Source of the DNA: Panicum virgatum | Taxonomy: Eukaryota; Streptophyta; Magnoliopsida; Poales; Poaceae | Length of the DNA: 64,000 nucleotides | NCBI RefSeq assembly: GCF_016808335.1 | Contig: NC_053141.1 | Location: 21,895,924-21,959,923 of the forward strand | Direction of reading: 5' to 3' | Shown: one piece after another, positions 33,637 to 44,741 of the stretch | Position numbering within the stretch: position 1 is the stretch's first letter | Layout of the letters: each line of letters begins with the position of its first letter | Program-made: the position numbers and the translations under genes | Notes under the pieces: generated by a model | The model's database searches: none | Told to the model about the DNA's origin: nothing | What the model saw: the letters and a program-made list of their open reading frames with translations, nothing else

Positions 33637-34149
33637 ATGGTGAACACCAGGAGCACCGGTTCAGGTTCTGGCCAGCAGCAGGGTCAGAACAACCAGGGTA
33701 CCGGAATCCCGATGCCTCCGCCTTTGACTCCGGAGCAGTACTTCCAGCTCCAGCTGCAGATGATGGCTACCCTGAACAACACTGTTCAGGCTCTTCAGCA
33801 CGCTCACACTCAGCCTCCGCCTCCTCCACCGCCGCAGCCTCGCGACAGGCGTGCTGAGTTCCTGAGGGGTCACCCGCCGACGTTCTCTCACACGTCCGAC
33901 CCTCTTCAGGCTGATGACTGGCTCCGTGCAGTGGAGCGTCAGCTGGACATCGCCCAGTGCGATGACCGTGAGCGCGTCTTGTACGCAGCAGGACAGCTGC
34001 GAGGGGCAGCTTTGGACTGGTGGGAGTCCCACCCAGTTCACGACCGCGAGGCTCTTACCTGGCTCCAGTTCAGGGAGCGTTTTCGCAGCCACAACGTCCC
34101 CGCGGGCGTTATGAAGATGAAACAGAAGGAGTTCCTTGCACTGAAGCAG
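33637..34149 (+). CDS. Gag, N-terminal exon of element C
   Basis: 171 codons from ATG (MVNTRSTGSGSG) to CTGAAGCAG at the splice donor. Gln/Gly-rich and Pro-rich N-terminus with a run of seven prolines, then the retrotransposon Gag domain with DDWLRAVERQL, LDWWESHP and WLQFRERF motifs. Gag assembles the cytoplasmic particle that packages the RNA. Read without splicing, the frame closes at 34191 after about 14 intron-coded residues, giving a truncated Gag. The domain plainly continues at 34262 in another frame. Confidence 0.88.
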
Positions 34150-34261
34150 GTAATCTTAAGTATAATCATTCAGCGTTTTCTTTTGAGCTAATGCCCCCTT
34201 GTTCTAATCCTTATGAATCTTGAGTTAATCTTCCGATATCTATCTGTCTTTGTGAATTCAG
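34150..34261 (+). other. Predicted spliceosomal intron in gag of element C (112 nt)
   Basis: CAG|GTAATC at the donor and GAATTCAG|GGG at the acceptor, a pyrimidine-rich 3' part (TATCTATCTGTCTTTGTG) and a possible branch site CTAAT at 34204-34208. Phase 0. Removing it joins LALKQ to [12 protein letters not shown], the expected continuous Gag core. Elements A and D carry the same intron at 110 nt; the two extra bases here are single-base insertions at two separate sites. Confidence 0.85.
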
Positions 34262-37200
34262 GGGACTATGTCGGTCACGGAGTATCGTGATCGCTTTCTT
34301 CAGCTGGCACGCTACGCCCCTGCCGAGGTTGCGGATGACCGCAAGAAGCAGGAGCACTTCATGGAGGGTCTTGAGGACTACCTCCAGTACGCGCTGCTCA
34401 ACCTCCGCTTCGACGACTTCAACCATCTGGTTGACAGTGCGCTCAACACTGAGCGTAAGCACTTGGAGATGGAGGACAAGAAGAGGAAGGTTGTCCCCGT
34501 TGCTTCCGGCAGCAACACTCGTCCACGACTCCAGCAGCCTCAGCCGTACCAGCAGCAGTACCGGCCTCCTCAGCAGTACCAGCAGAGGCCACCGCAGCAG
34601 TACCCGCCTCGACAGCAGCAGGCAGGTCAGGGCCCGAGGTTACCGGCACCTCCGGCTCGTGCTCCACCAGCTCCGCCAGCACCGCAGGCTCCACGTCCGG
34701 CAGCTCCTACCGGACAGCAGGCTCAGGGACCTCCACGCACCTGCTTTCACTGCGGCCAGCCGGGGCACTACGCCAACGCTTGCCCCCGGAAGGCGCAGGC
34801 GGGACAGCAGGGGCGCCCAGCTCAGCCCAGGGCGCCAGCACAGGGCAGGGTGAACCACGTGACGGCCGAGTCAGCGGCCGAGGCTCCCAACGTGGTTATT
34901 GGTACGTTCATGGTTAATTCATATCCAGCTACAGTGCTTTTTGATACTGGTGCTACGCATTCCTTCATTACTCAGTCTTTTGTCGAGCATCATGGTATTC
35001 ATACTAGCACATTAAAGAGCTGCCTGTTAGTATCTTCACCGGGAGGACAGTTGAGGTCTCACACTTACTGCCCGAGAGTCAGTATTTCTTTGAGGGGAGT
35101 AGAGTTCTGTACTGATCTGATGGTGCTAGACACCAAGGGTATTGATGTCATTCTGGGAATGGAGACTCTGGCCAAATGGGGAGTTCGTATAGATTGTGCT
35201 CAGAGGACAGTCTTGTTATCAGCTTCCAGTGGCCAAGAGGTTGTTATCAGTGCAGTAGAGCCTTCTGGATTTCTTCATCAGATGGAGGCTAGACCCACGG
35301 ACGGTATTCGCGTGGTGTCTGAATTCCCGGATGTCTTTCCGGATGATCTGCCAGGTATGCCGCCTGAACGCGCCATTGAGTTTTGCATTGATCTCTTGCC
35401 TGGCACAGCTCCTATTGCAAAGCGGCCCTACCGTATGGCGCCTATAGAGCATGAAGAAGTTAAGAAGACTATTGATGAGTTGCTAGCCAAGGGCTATATC
35501 CGCCGCAGCTTCTCTCCTTGGGCTTTTCCATTATTGCTGGTAGATAAGAAGGATGGCTCGAAGAGGATGTGTGTGGATTATCGTGAGCTGAATGCAGTTA
35601 CTATCAAGAACAAGCATCCGCTGCCCCGTATTGAGGATCTCTTCGATCTGCTTCGAGGTGCTCGTATATTCTCGAAGATTGATCTTCGTTCGGGATATTT
35701 TCAGCTGAGGATCCGTCCTGGGGATATTCCGAAGACGGCATTCACCTGCAAGTACGGGCTATATGAGTATACGGTCATGTCCTTCGGCTTGACTAATGCT
35801 CCGGCTTACTTCATGCATCTGATGAACATGGTCTTCATGGACTATCTGGATGTCTTCGTGGTGATTTTCATTGATGATATTCTGATCTTCTCCAAGACAG
35901 AAGAAGAGCATGAGGAGCATTTGAGACTCGTATTGCAGAGATTGAGAGAGCATCAGCTGTATGCCAAGTTCAGCAAGTGCGAGTTCTGGATTGACGAGGT
36001 TCCATTCCTCGGTCATGTTATCTCTCAGGGAGGTATTGCTGTTGATCCGAGCAAGGTGAAGGATGTGCTCGAGTGGGAGACACCACAGACGGTGAAGGAA
36101 GTCAGATCATTCTTGGGCTTAGCTGGATATTATCGGAGGTTCATTGAGAATTTCTCCAAGATCGCGAAGCCTTTGACTTCTTTGCTGGAGAAGAATGTGG
36201 CTTTCGTATGGACTGATGAGCGTCAGATGGCCTTTGATGAGCTGAAGAAGAGGTTGACTACGGCGCCAGTCTTGACTCTGCCAGACCAGACGAAGAGGTT
36301 CACGGTATATTGTGATGCTTCGAAGGATGGTCTTGGGTGTGTTCTGATGCAGGAGGGCAGAGTGATAGCTTATGCTTCACGGCAGTTACGTCGGCATGAG
36401 CTGAATTATCCTACTCATGATCTTGAGTTAGCCGCAGTTGTGCATGCTCTGAAGATTTGGAGGCATTACTTGTATGGGCAGCGGTGTGATATCTACACTG
36501 ATCACAAGAGCCTCAAGTACATTTTCACGCAGAATGAGCTGAATATGCGGCAGAGAAGATGGCTAGAGTTGGTCAAGGACTATGATCTGGAGATTCACTA
36601 TCATCCGGGCAAGGCCAATGTTGTAGCAGATGCTTTGAGCAGAAGGAGTTATGTCAACATGGCCGTTGCTTTCCAGATGCCTCCAGAGTTATGCGAGGAG
36701 TTTGAGCAGTTGAGTCTGGGTTTCTTGCATCATACTTCCAGTGCAGCATTTGAGGCAGTACCGACTCTAGAGTCAGAGATCAGGCATCATCAGAAAGACG
36801 ATGAGAAGCTACAGGAGATTCGTGAGTTGCTCAAGAAGGGCAAGGCTCCTCAATTCAGAGAGGATGAACAGGGTACCTTGTGGTACAAGAACCGGATCTG
36901 TGTTCCAGATGTGAAGGATCTCCGGAAGTTGATTCTGAGTGAGGCCCATGATACAGCTTACTCTATTCATCCGGGCAGCACGAAGATGTATTACGATCTG
37001 AAGGAACGTTTCTGGTGGTATGGGATGAAGCGTTCAGTGGCAGAGTACGTGGCTATTTGTGACACCTGCCAGCGTGTCAAGGCTGAGCATCAGAGGCCAG
37101 CAGGTCTGTTACAACCTTTGAAGATTCCAGAGTGGAAATGGGAGGAGATCACGATGGATTTCATTGTTGGATTGCCTCGTACTCAGAAAGGGTACAACTC

Positions 37201-38206
37201 CATTTGGGTAGTAGTGGATCGATTGACGAAGGTTGCTCACTTCATTCCAGTGAACACTACTTACTCCGGTGCTAGACTTGCAGAGTTGTACATCTCTCGG
37301 ATTGTCTGCTTGCATGGTGTGCCGAAGAAGATTATATCTGACAGAGGGTCTCAGTTCACTTCTCGTTTCTGGGAGCAGCTCCATGATTCGTTGGATACGA
37401 AGCTGCGCTTCAGTACGGCTTATCACCCTCAGACAGATGGGCAGACAGAGAGAACCAACCAAGTGTTGGAGGATATGCTGAGAGCTTGTGCCATCCAGTA
37501 CGGCACTAGTTGGGATAAGTGCCTGTCATTTGCTGAGTTCTCATATAACAACAGCTATCAGGCCAGTCTGAAGAAGTCTCCCTTTGAGGCATTGTATGGC
37601 AGGAAGTGCAGGACTCCTCTCTATTGGGATCAGATTGGTGAAAAGCAGCTCTTTGGCCCTGAGATCATAGATGATGCAGAGCAGATGGTTCAGGCTGTGC
37701 GAGAGAATCTGAGGATTGCACAGAGCAGACAGAAGAGCTATGCTGATGGCAAACGGAGGGATCTGACTTTCAGTGTTGGTGATTATGTGTACCTGAAGGT
37801 GTCTCCGATGAGAGGAATCCGCAGATTCAATGTCAAAGGGAAGTTAGCACCTCGTTATGTGGGGCCATTCAAGGTGCTAGAGCGGAAAGGCGAAGTTGCT
37901 TATCGCCTGCAGTTACCTCTCAGTCTCTCAGGAGTTCATGATGTCTTCCATATATCTCAGCTGAAGAGATGTCTGCGCGTACCCGAAGAGCAGGCACCTC
38001 TGGATGGAGTCGATGTCCAGGAGGATCTGACTTATATTGAGCATCCGGTAAAGATTCTGGAGACATCAGAGAGGGTTACTCGGAACAAGCGCATCAAGAT
38101 GTGCAGAGTTCAGTGGAGTCATCACAGTGAAGCTGAGGCTACATGGGAGCGAGAAGATGAGTTGAAGAAGACATATCCAGATCTCTTTGCTAGCCAGCCC
38201 AGCTAA
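34262..38206 (+). CDS. Gag C-terminus-Pol polyprotein of element C, intact
   Basis: 1314 codons from the splice acceptor; the first ATG is at 34268. Order: end of the Gag domain; Gln/Pro-rich linker; zinc knuckle CX2CX4HX4C at 34742-34783; aspartic protease with DTGATHSF (Asp at 34943); RT with FIDD (35867-35878); RNase H with [10 protein letters not shown] (about 36310); integrase with HHCC finger (CDTC) and catalytic Asp 37157, Asp 37340 and Glu 37448, the last two with 35 residues between; C-terminal chromodomain after about 38020 ending ASQPS. The polyprotein provides cleavage, cDNA synthesis and integration; the chromodomain is thought to guide integration to certain chromatin. Gag and Pol share one frame after splicing, so Gag:Pol ratio control is not evident. 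No disabling change seen. Confidence 0.93.
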   Translation, partial: GTMSVTEYRDRFLQLARYAPAEVADDRKKQEHFMEGLEDYLQYALLNLRFDDFNHLVDSALNTERKHLEMEDKKRKVVPVASGSNTRPRLQQPQPYQQQYRPPQQYQQRPPQQYPPRQQQAGQGPRLPAPPARAPPAPPAPQAPRPAAPTGQQAQGPPRTCFHCGQPGHYANACPRKAQAGQQGRPAQPRAPAQGRVNHVTAESAAEAPNVVIGTFMVNSYPATVLFDTGATHSFITQSFVEHHGIHTSTLKSCLLVSSPGGQLRSHTYCPRVSISLRGVEFCTDLMVLDTKGIDVILGMETLAKWGVRIDCAQRTVLLSASSGQEVVISAVEPSGFLHQMEARPTDGIRVVSEFPDVFPDDLPGMPPERAIEFCIDLLPGTAPIAKRPYRMAPIEHEEVKKTIDELLAKGYIRRSFSPWAFPLLLVDKKDGSKRMCVDYRELNAVTIKNKHPLPRIEDLFDLLRGARIFSKIDLRSGYFQLRIRPGDIPKTAFTCKYGLYEYTVMSFGLTNAPAYFMHLMNMVFMDYLDVFVVIFIDDILIFSKTEEEHEEHLRLVLQRLREHQLYAKFSKCEFWIDEVPFLGHVISQGGIAVDPSKVKDVLEWETPQTVKEVRSFLGLAGYYRRFIENFSKIAKPLTSLLEKNVAFVWTDERQMAFDELKKRLTTAPVLTLPDQTKRFTVYCDASKDGLGCVLMQEGRVIAYASRQLRRHELNYPTHDLELAAVVHALKIWRHYLYGQRCDIYTDHKSLKYIFTQNELNMRQRRWLELVKDYDLEIHYHPGKANVVADALSRRSYVNMAVAFQMPPELCEEFEQLSLGFLHHTSSAAFEAVPTLESEIRHHQKDDEKLQEIRELLKKGKAPQFREDEQGTLWYKNRICVPDVKDLRKLILSEAHDTAYSIHPGSTKMYYDLKERFWWYGMKRSVAEYVAICDTCQRVKAEHQRPAGLLQPLKIPEWKWEEITMDFIVGLPRTQKGYNSIWVVVDRLTKVAHFIPVNTTYSGARLAELYISRIVCLHGVPKKIISDRGSQFTSRFWEQLHDSLDTKLRFSTAYHPQTDGQTERTNQVLEDMLRACAIQYGTSWDKCLSFAEFSYNNSYQASLKKSPFEALYGRKCRTPLYWDQIGEKQLFGPEIIDDAEQMVQAVRENLRIAQSRQKSYADGKRRDLTFSVGDYVYLKVSPMRGIRRFNVKGKLAPRYVGPFKVLERKGEVAYRLQLPLSLSGVHDVFHISQLKRCLRVPEEQAPLDGVDVQEDLTYIEHPVKILETSERVTRNKRIKMCRVQWSHHSEAEATWEREDELKKTYPDLFASQPS

Positions 38207-38228
38207 ATCTCGGGGACGAGATTTCTTT

Positions 38229-38240
38229 AAGGGGGTAGGG
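38229..38240 (+). other. Polypurine tract of element C
   Basis: AAGGGGGTAGGG, two bases before the 3' LTR start at 38243. Confidence 0.9.
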
Positions 38241-38242
38241 TA

Positions 38243-41200
38243 TGTAACACCCTAACTTTAAATTTCTGTATTTATTAATAAATTAATTGGCTTTAGTTAA
38301 ATTTTCTAAGGTTTATTGTGTTTAGTTGGCATTTAAATCTAATTTTTGATCAATAAATAATTAAAATCCATCATAGGTTTAAATTTTTGTTGCATTCATG
38401 CTGGTGCATAATTTTAATTGAGTGTGGTTTGAATTCAAATTCAAATTTGAATTCAAACTATGTTTGAATTAGATTTAGAAAGGAGAGAAATAGAAATAGG
38501 AAGGAAAATAGAAAACAAACCCAAAACCCAACACCCAGCCTGGCCCGCGGCCCATCCCATCTCCCTCTTCCCACTCGGCCCAGTCCAACCCTCTCCTCCG
38601 GCCCACTCTCCCCGCGGCCCAGTTCGCTCGGCCCGTGGCGCGCCGAAGCCCAGCGGTGCCACTCCCCCGGCCCAAAATCCCGCAGACCCCGCGCCCAGCC
38701 CAGCGCCGCTTGGCCCCGCTCCACCCCGGCCCATCCCGCGCAGCGCTCCGGCCCAGCTCGGCCAGGGCCCCGCCTGCCAGCGCCCCCCCCCCCCCCCGCA
38801 CTCGCCCCGCGCAGCGCCGCGCGCGCGTCGCCCGCCCGACCTGCCGGTCCCACCCGCCAGCGGCACCCCGCTCGCGCCTGCGCGTCGCTCGCGTCGCCGT
38901 GAGCCGCTGACGCCGTGGCCCCACCCGTCAGCTCCGCCTTCCCCGTTTTCCCCCGCGCTGCAACGACCGCGCCGCAATCCCCGCCGGGATCACGTCGGGC
39001 GCGCACCTCCAAGATCCCCGCCGGCCCCCCCCCTTTAATTGGCCCGCATCCCTGCGCCTCTCTTTCCCTCACGCCTCCTCCCCAACCCTCGCAGCCGCTC
39101 GGAGTCGCGCCGCCGCACCCCGGAGTCAGAGCAGGAGCCCCGCCGCCGCGTTCCCGGCGCTCCCCAACGCCCCAACCACGGCAAGCCACCGGGAGAACTC
39201 TGCTCGGAGGCCACGAACTCCCCCGAGCCCGCTGCCTCTACCCCAAGCCCTGCGTCAACCCCGTCGCCACGCCCCGCGAGCTCCGCCACGCCCTGCCGCC
39301 TGAACCCCGCCGTCGACCACGCTACACCGGCGCTCCTCCCGTTTCCAGGGCTCGGTAAGCACCAGCTCGCCTCCCTGGTCTTTTTGCGCTAGTATGGATG
39401 GCCGTAGACCCGTTAGCCCCTAGGACGCCACTCGCCGGTGAGGCCTCGCCGCCTAGATCCGCCATGACCGCCGAACTCAGTGCTCTGAGTCTCCCCGGGC
39501 CCAAATAATCCCCCAGGTGGGCAACGCACATCGCGTATACCCTCCCTGACCCCAAATCCTGACCGAATCGACCCTTGGAAGCCGGATTAGCGAGCTCCGT
39601 CGAGCCCTGGTGAAGCGCCGCCGCGGATTTGTCGCCGGCGGGCGAGCACCGCCGCCCCATCGCGCTAATTGAATCCCAGCCGCCCGATCTGCCTTGGACG
39701 CTTAGGATTAGATCAGGTTACCCCTTTGATCCGAACCACAAGATCCAGATCTGACGGCTGACATCTTTAGATACCGGTTCGGCCTGGTTTTCTTTCTAAA
39801 GAGCCCCTGAGTTTTTCTCTAATCAACCCGCGGTCCAAGCCTGTTGATAAATAATTAGGTTTAGGTCCAGGTTTTATCACTTTAGCCCCTGAGCTTTGTA
39901 GATTTTGAACCCGCCGTCCAGGTTAGTTCTTTTTGCGAGTTAGACCCCAGAGTTTTAGTTTATTTTCGTTTTAGCCCTCGGTTTTAGCAGAAAGCCCCCT
40001 GGAACTTCAGTTTTATTACAAATAAGCCCCTAGAACTTGTTTTTAGCCCAGAAAATGCGTTTTAGCTCCGTTTTTAGCGTTCTTTATATCCACGCGATCG
40101 TTGTAACGCGTAGAACAGTATTAGACTAGTTTAGTGTGCTGTTTTTATGTATTGATGTACTGTTTCTTAGTTTTTGTTAATGTTTGCTTGTATGTTTATT
40201 ATTGTGCATTGTTTTGGCCATGTGTTCGTGAGTAGACGTTGATCCATCTGAGGAGCCTCAGTACCAGTACCCGGAGCAGCCGTCTTCGGATCAGTTTGAG
40301 CAGCAGCAGGAGCAGTACGAGGAAGGCAAGTATAACATGAACAACCTATCACTTTAATTACAATTTCATACTGCATTTTAATACTGTATGCCTTTAAGGA
40401 TTTCCTAGCCAGTTTATATCCTTTATATATATCCTTTGGGTTGCATTTTGGTTAGTTGTGCTAGGTTGCTGCGCTATAACACACTTTGGTCCTTTTTAAT
40501 TAAATTGATTAATGGTTTACTCGAACTTAATTCTGAGAGTGGCACTCTGTGTGGCTTGAGTGGCTCACTTCTCGTTAAAAGATGTTTTTTTAGAAACATG
40601 GTTTAGGGGGCCAGCACGGTGCTTACTGCCTGGTTGGCCACTCTCCATAAGGACCGGTTCATAGAGCGACAACCTGGGACAACAGCGCTACCACAAGGCT
40701 AGAATGGGATAGACTTGGCGTAATAACTAGATCTTTTTGGTTTGGAGTAACTTACCTGCGGGGCAAGAGTAGTAAGCTTCAATGGTCCCTGCTCCTCCGG
40801 CTTGGTCTGTGCTTGGATTGCGCTCCTGTGCTTGTACCCCCGGAGGTGGGCCCCATCGTCGCCGACCTAACTCTCGCGGTTACTCCCTACCAACGAGATT
40901 CTTTGTAAAGGCCTCGTAGTGAGTCGCTAGCCATCTCACCTAAGGAAGTGTGATGAACAACTGGCGTAGCTCACGACTTGTGGGAAAAGATGTGCAACCT
41001 CTGCAGAGTGTAAAACTGGTATACTAGCCGTGCTCACGGTTATGAGCGGCCCAGATCCTCCTTTTGATTAGTGAAGTTATCTCCTTCCGACGAGGGAGGT
41101 GCTTCTCGGGGTTTACCTTGGTGGCTTGGTTTTGGTTTGGTTTCTCAGTAGTTACATGATTAAACTTGACTAATTACTATGTAACTGGGTTAATGGTAAT

Positions 41201-41689
41201 TCATCAACTCGTAGTAAATAGTTTTAATAAAATTTTGCCAACACTTAAAAGCTAATGCAGTTGAGTCAGCCAGCCTAGAGCCTCATAGTTTGTGTTATAC
41301 TTGTTGAGTACAAGTTGTGTACTCACTCTTGCCTCTTCTCTACTTTTTCCTCTTGGCTACGCTACTGCTGCTCAGTTCCTGCCGACACGAGGGAGTTCGT
41401 CCAGCGCTACCAGGACTACGAGGACTTCTAGGTGCTTCGTCTCCCAGTCGACGTCCCTGTGGCGCCCTGCTTCAGCTTCGGAGAGCTTTATCGTATTTTG
41501 TATTTCGCTTCCGCTGTATCAGACATTTTCGTCATTATTGTAATAAATAACATTCGTATTCGCTTTATTATATCTTTTTACGTGATATGTGCTATGATAT
41601 ACTGTTCATTCTGTTGTATATACGTGTGACTTGATCCTGGCACGTATATGATTGCTTGGTTTATGTTCTTTTATAAACCGGGTGTTACA
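38243..41689 (+). repeat. 3' LTR of element C
   Basis: 3447 bp and almost identical to the 5' LTR. The two longer C-runs account for the 3 extra bases. The conserved leader exons are at 40236-40325 and 41376-41431. The promoter copy here could transcribe outwards into the flanking element F LTR. Confidence 0.94.
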
Positions 41690-41996
41690 TTCGTAATCCT
41701 CCACGTTCGGATATAGCGTAGAGCTATTGGCCGGAGTCGACTGGCAGACCAGTTGTAAGCCGGTGCCCAAAGCGAGTATTGTGCCAGAGAGATCGACCTT
41801 TAACTCAGCAGCAGCACTATCTTAGGAATTCTCTCTACCCTTCTACCTATCTTGGTGTGTCCTTGGACCGATTAGAATAGAAGAGAGTGCACACACGTTC
41901 CCTGTTGATTTGGTAACCCTTGGAATACTCTGAGGTGAAAGCTACAACGGTATCCGTGCACTTGCGGATTTATTCGTGATGCTAAAATACCCAACA

Positions 41997-42503
41997 CTAA
42001 CCAAGCCTGGGCACCACGCCCACAACTATCGAGCTACTTGCTCCTACCGTGTAATTAGATAGAAAGCAACCTCAAATAAGTAGAACTTGCTACTTACGCA
42101 GACTCAAGATCCCGCAGATCAAAGAAAGTAATTAAACAAGTAACTAATGCAGAAAGTAAAGCTAGCGAGAAACTGAAGTTGAGACGAGAAACTTACTCAA
42201 GGATATATTCCTCCGAGGTGGATACAAAATATGGAGTAAGTCCCGAGAGAACTCGAGCCCGCTCCTTTAAGCTTGGTTTGCACCAAAGCTCTCACCTCAC
42301 TCTCTCCCTTTTCTAATAGAAAGAGAGATCAAGAGTAAACACTTCTTTCTAGTGGATGGTGTGTGTTATAAGTGAGAGGTGGAGCTCTATTTATAGTGCT
42401 TCAGGGTCAGTTCAGAGGTTGGCGTCGGTTGCAAGCAGGTAAGACGGTTGAGCTTAACTTCCACGCCAAGGGGGAGCTCCAGAGGATGACAAGTGGGGCC
42501 AGC
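41997..42503 (-). mobile_element. Fragment of an Athila-type LTR
   Basis: Begins CTAACCAAGCCTGGGC and matches 62998-63465 closely (for example CACAACTATCGAGCTACTTGCT and the CTATTTATAGTGCTTCAGGGTC stretch, which is a minus strand TATA box at about 42388-42397). The first ~400 bases found in the copy at 62596 are missing here, so the fragment was cut by element F. It changes to another sequence at 42504. Confidence 0.7.
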
Positions 42504-43458
42504 TGTGACACTTCAGGTGTCTAGCTACTAGAACAGAGGATAATGTGTGCATTTTGTGTTTATCTTTCTTTGATCGTTAAAAAAAATTTAGTGCAAAGTC
42601 AGGGGTATATTTGTAATTATGAGAAATTACTAGCCCCTTTTTGCAAAAAGTTTTCACTTAAGGTGTAAATTCAACTTTTTAAAGGGCTTTCTTGCAAATA
42701 TGCAAGTAATCATGATTTTGGCAGCTTTATAGCATTTTAGTCCAAAATTGTGATGAATTTGCTATCAAAAAGGTATTTTTCCTTTATTACATAGGAACTT
42801 TCAAACTTTTTAAAATATTTCAAAATCCTTTGATCTAGTGAAAATTTGCACAACATGAAAGTTGTAGATCTTGAAAAGCCGAACAACTTTCATTTTGGGC
42901 ACTTTTTCATTTGAGCCCTAGATCAATGGGAAATTTTAGTTTATAGTTAGACCCTAAACTTTTCTATATTTGCAAAATAGTCCTCCTTTCATCTTCTCCC
43001 TCCTCCAGCTTAGCCGGAGCTCTGCAGTGCCGCCGCCGCGGGTTTCCGCCCACTGGCTGCCTCGCGCCACCGATTGGAGCACCGCCAAGCTTCCCTGGAC
43101 CTTCCTGGCCCCACATCGACCCTCGCTGGCGCCTCTCCCCTCGCTCCACTCAGCGGCATTGCCTCGCCGCCCCTGCTTTCAACTCCGATGAGCTAGGCCA
43201 CCGCTATTCTCGCCCCCAGGGTGGCCGCACCACCTCAGGGCTATGCCTCGCTGCCTCCATGCGTCACACGCAACGCTCTGCCGCCCCTAACACCGCCTCT
43301 GCTGGCGCCTTGGCCTCGCGCCACGCCGCTCCGCGGGCTCCCCTGCGCACCAACCCGCCGGCCGGCGTGGAAAAGACAACGTCGTCGCCGATTTCGCCCC
43401 TACTCCTGCTAAACCCATCCCCTGTCCTCCCCACTCATTCATCCCCTTCTCTCTAGGC

Positions 43459-43466
43459 TATATAAA
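43459..43466 (+). promoter_or_regulatory. TATA box of the TGCCACA-type LTR
   Basis: TATATAAA preceded by CTCTAGGC, in a GC-rich promoter block on the + strand. No other strong TATA element is nearby. Confidence 0.6.
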
Positions 43467-44741
43467 GCATACCAACAGGTTCGCCTCGGTCCACTCTACC
43501 TCCCTGACCACTTCACCCTCGCCGCCGGCGACCCCCTCATTGGGAATCGGCGGTCAAACCTCCCCTCCCCTCTGACCATTGCCAAGGACCCGATTGCATC
43601 TCTTTCAAACTTTCCAGGGTCCTTTCTGCAAAAAGATCTTTTCTTTTTTTCTTTTTCATATGAACTTTGCAAAATCCTAGAAAAATGTAGAAAAATGTGA
43701 AAAATGTGAAATTAATTTTGTTGAGTTCCTTCTAATTAGATCTATCATCTGGTGTGAAGAGTTTGAAATATTTCCTTGTGTAGCAAATTCCAAAAATAAA
43801 ACTTAGTTTTAGCTCTCTTTATTTATATTTTTTGTTTTAAAGCTCTACTTTAAGTGAGCTTTGAACTATGTGTTTATAGATCACATCTAGCTCTTTAAAA
43901 AATTTAGTAAACTATTTTTCCAAACTTTAACTTATACTTTTAAAAAATTTTCTTGTATGTTGTATGCCTTTACAAATTTATTTAAAAATATTTTTGTGGA
44001 TTGTTTAATTGGTCATATCCCAACTTTTTAGTGAAGGAAAGCTATACTCAAGCACCTCACTAATTTTCAAATATTGCATTACATGTAGAAACAACGTCGT
44101 TAGCCGACAAAACGTACGAGCTCATCTAGGATCCAGACGGGGATTTCTCTAAAGCTCAAGTTAACGCTGTTAACGTAACTGAAGCTCCAAACCTTCATTT
44201 GGAAGAACCCCAGTCCACTGACTCCATAGACAACTCTACAGGCAAGCCCCGATGCATAATCCTATTTTTGCAAATTATGCAACTTAGTGTTACTATTTAT
44301 TTGCGCAATTAAGTTATTGGAGTTGGATGAAAACCTTAGATGCATAATTCTAGGTTCCTATTGTTTGAACACTAGAACGGAGTCCGAAATAGATGCTATG
44401 CATAATTCTAGGTTCCTATTTCCTATCACTCGCGAGCTTTATAGGAGTTGATTGTTTACTTTCTCGCAATCACTATAAGGATCATGGACGGATTTGTTGA
44501 AGTCCGTCTATGTTGATAAATTTGTTAAGGCCGCAGTGTGTGGTAGCGGTGGTTAAGCGTTTGAAAGTACTAGCCACATGCCGTGAGTTATGGGTAAGGG
44601 CAAGCATAGTAACTGATCGGCCCGGCAAATGGACATACACCCCCACTCTCTCGTAGAGATAGGAAGTTATATATATTATATGTTGCAACAACTACGGCTG
44701 TAGAGAGGGTCGGGCTCGCTGTAGTCGGGGAGAGTGGCACT

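Larger units (their letters stand above)
29622..41689 (+). mobile_element. Element C: intact, very young Tekay/Del-like chromovirus
   Basis: 12,068 bp with two nearly identical LTRs (29622-33065 and 38243-41689), a perfect primer site, purine tract, target duplication TTCGT (29617-29621 and 41690-41694), and an open gag-pol frame once the gag intron is removed. By eye the LTRs differ by two substitutions (near 30542 and 33033) and two C-run length changes (13/15 and 8/9). It inserted into the LTR of element F. The chromodomain at the Pol C-terminus and the iMet primer site place it in the chromovirus group; the ~3.4 kb LTRs suggest Tekay/Del. Confidence 0.95.
25125..41996 (+). mobile_element. 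3' LTR of element F (about 1.43 kb, split by two Tekay insertions)
   Basis: Pieces 25125-25608, 28977-29621 and 41690-41996 form one LTR from TGTTGACGGCTCTTAAG to CCCAACA. The breaks are the solo LTR 25609-28976 and element C 29622-41689, each flanked by an exact 5-base duplication, which proves continuity. TATA box at 29111-29118. A GGTCAGCCGACC...CGACCTAAGGTCGG pair lies near 25530-25565. The LTR resembles that of element B in length, termini and layout. After 41996 the sequence switches to a different LTR fragment. Confidence 0.82.

Noticed and set aside
34150..34261. Programmed ribosomal frameshift between gag and pol
   Set aside because: The gap differs by 2 nt between intact copies, contains stops, has splice consensus at both ends, and interrupts Gag itself rather than the Gag/Pol border.
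35219..37462. Antisense ORFs of 70-117 codons within pol of A, C and D
   Set aside because: They are shadows of the conserved pol gene; their conservation follows from the sense strand.
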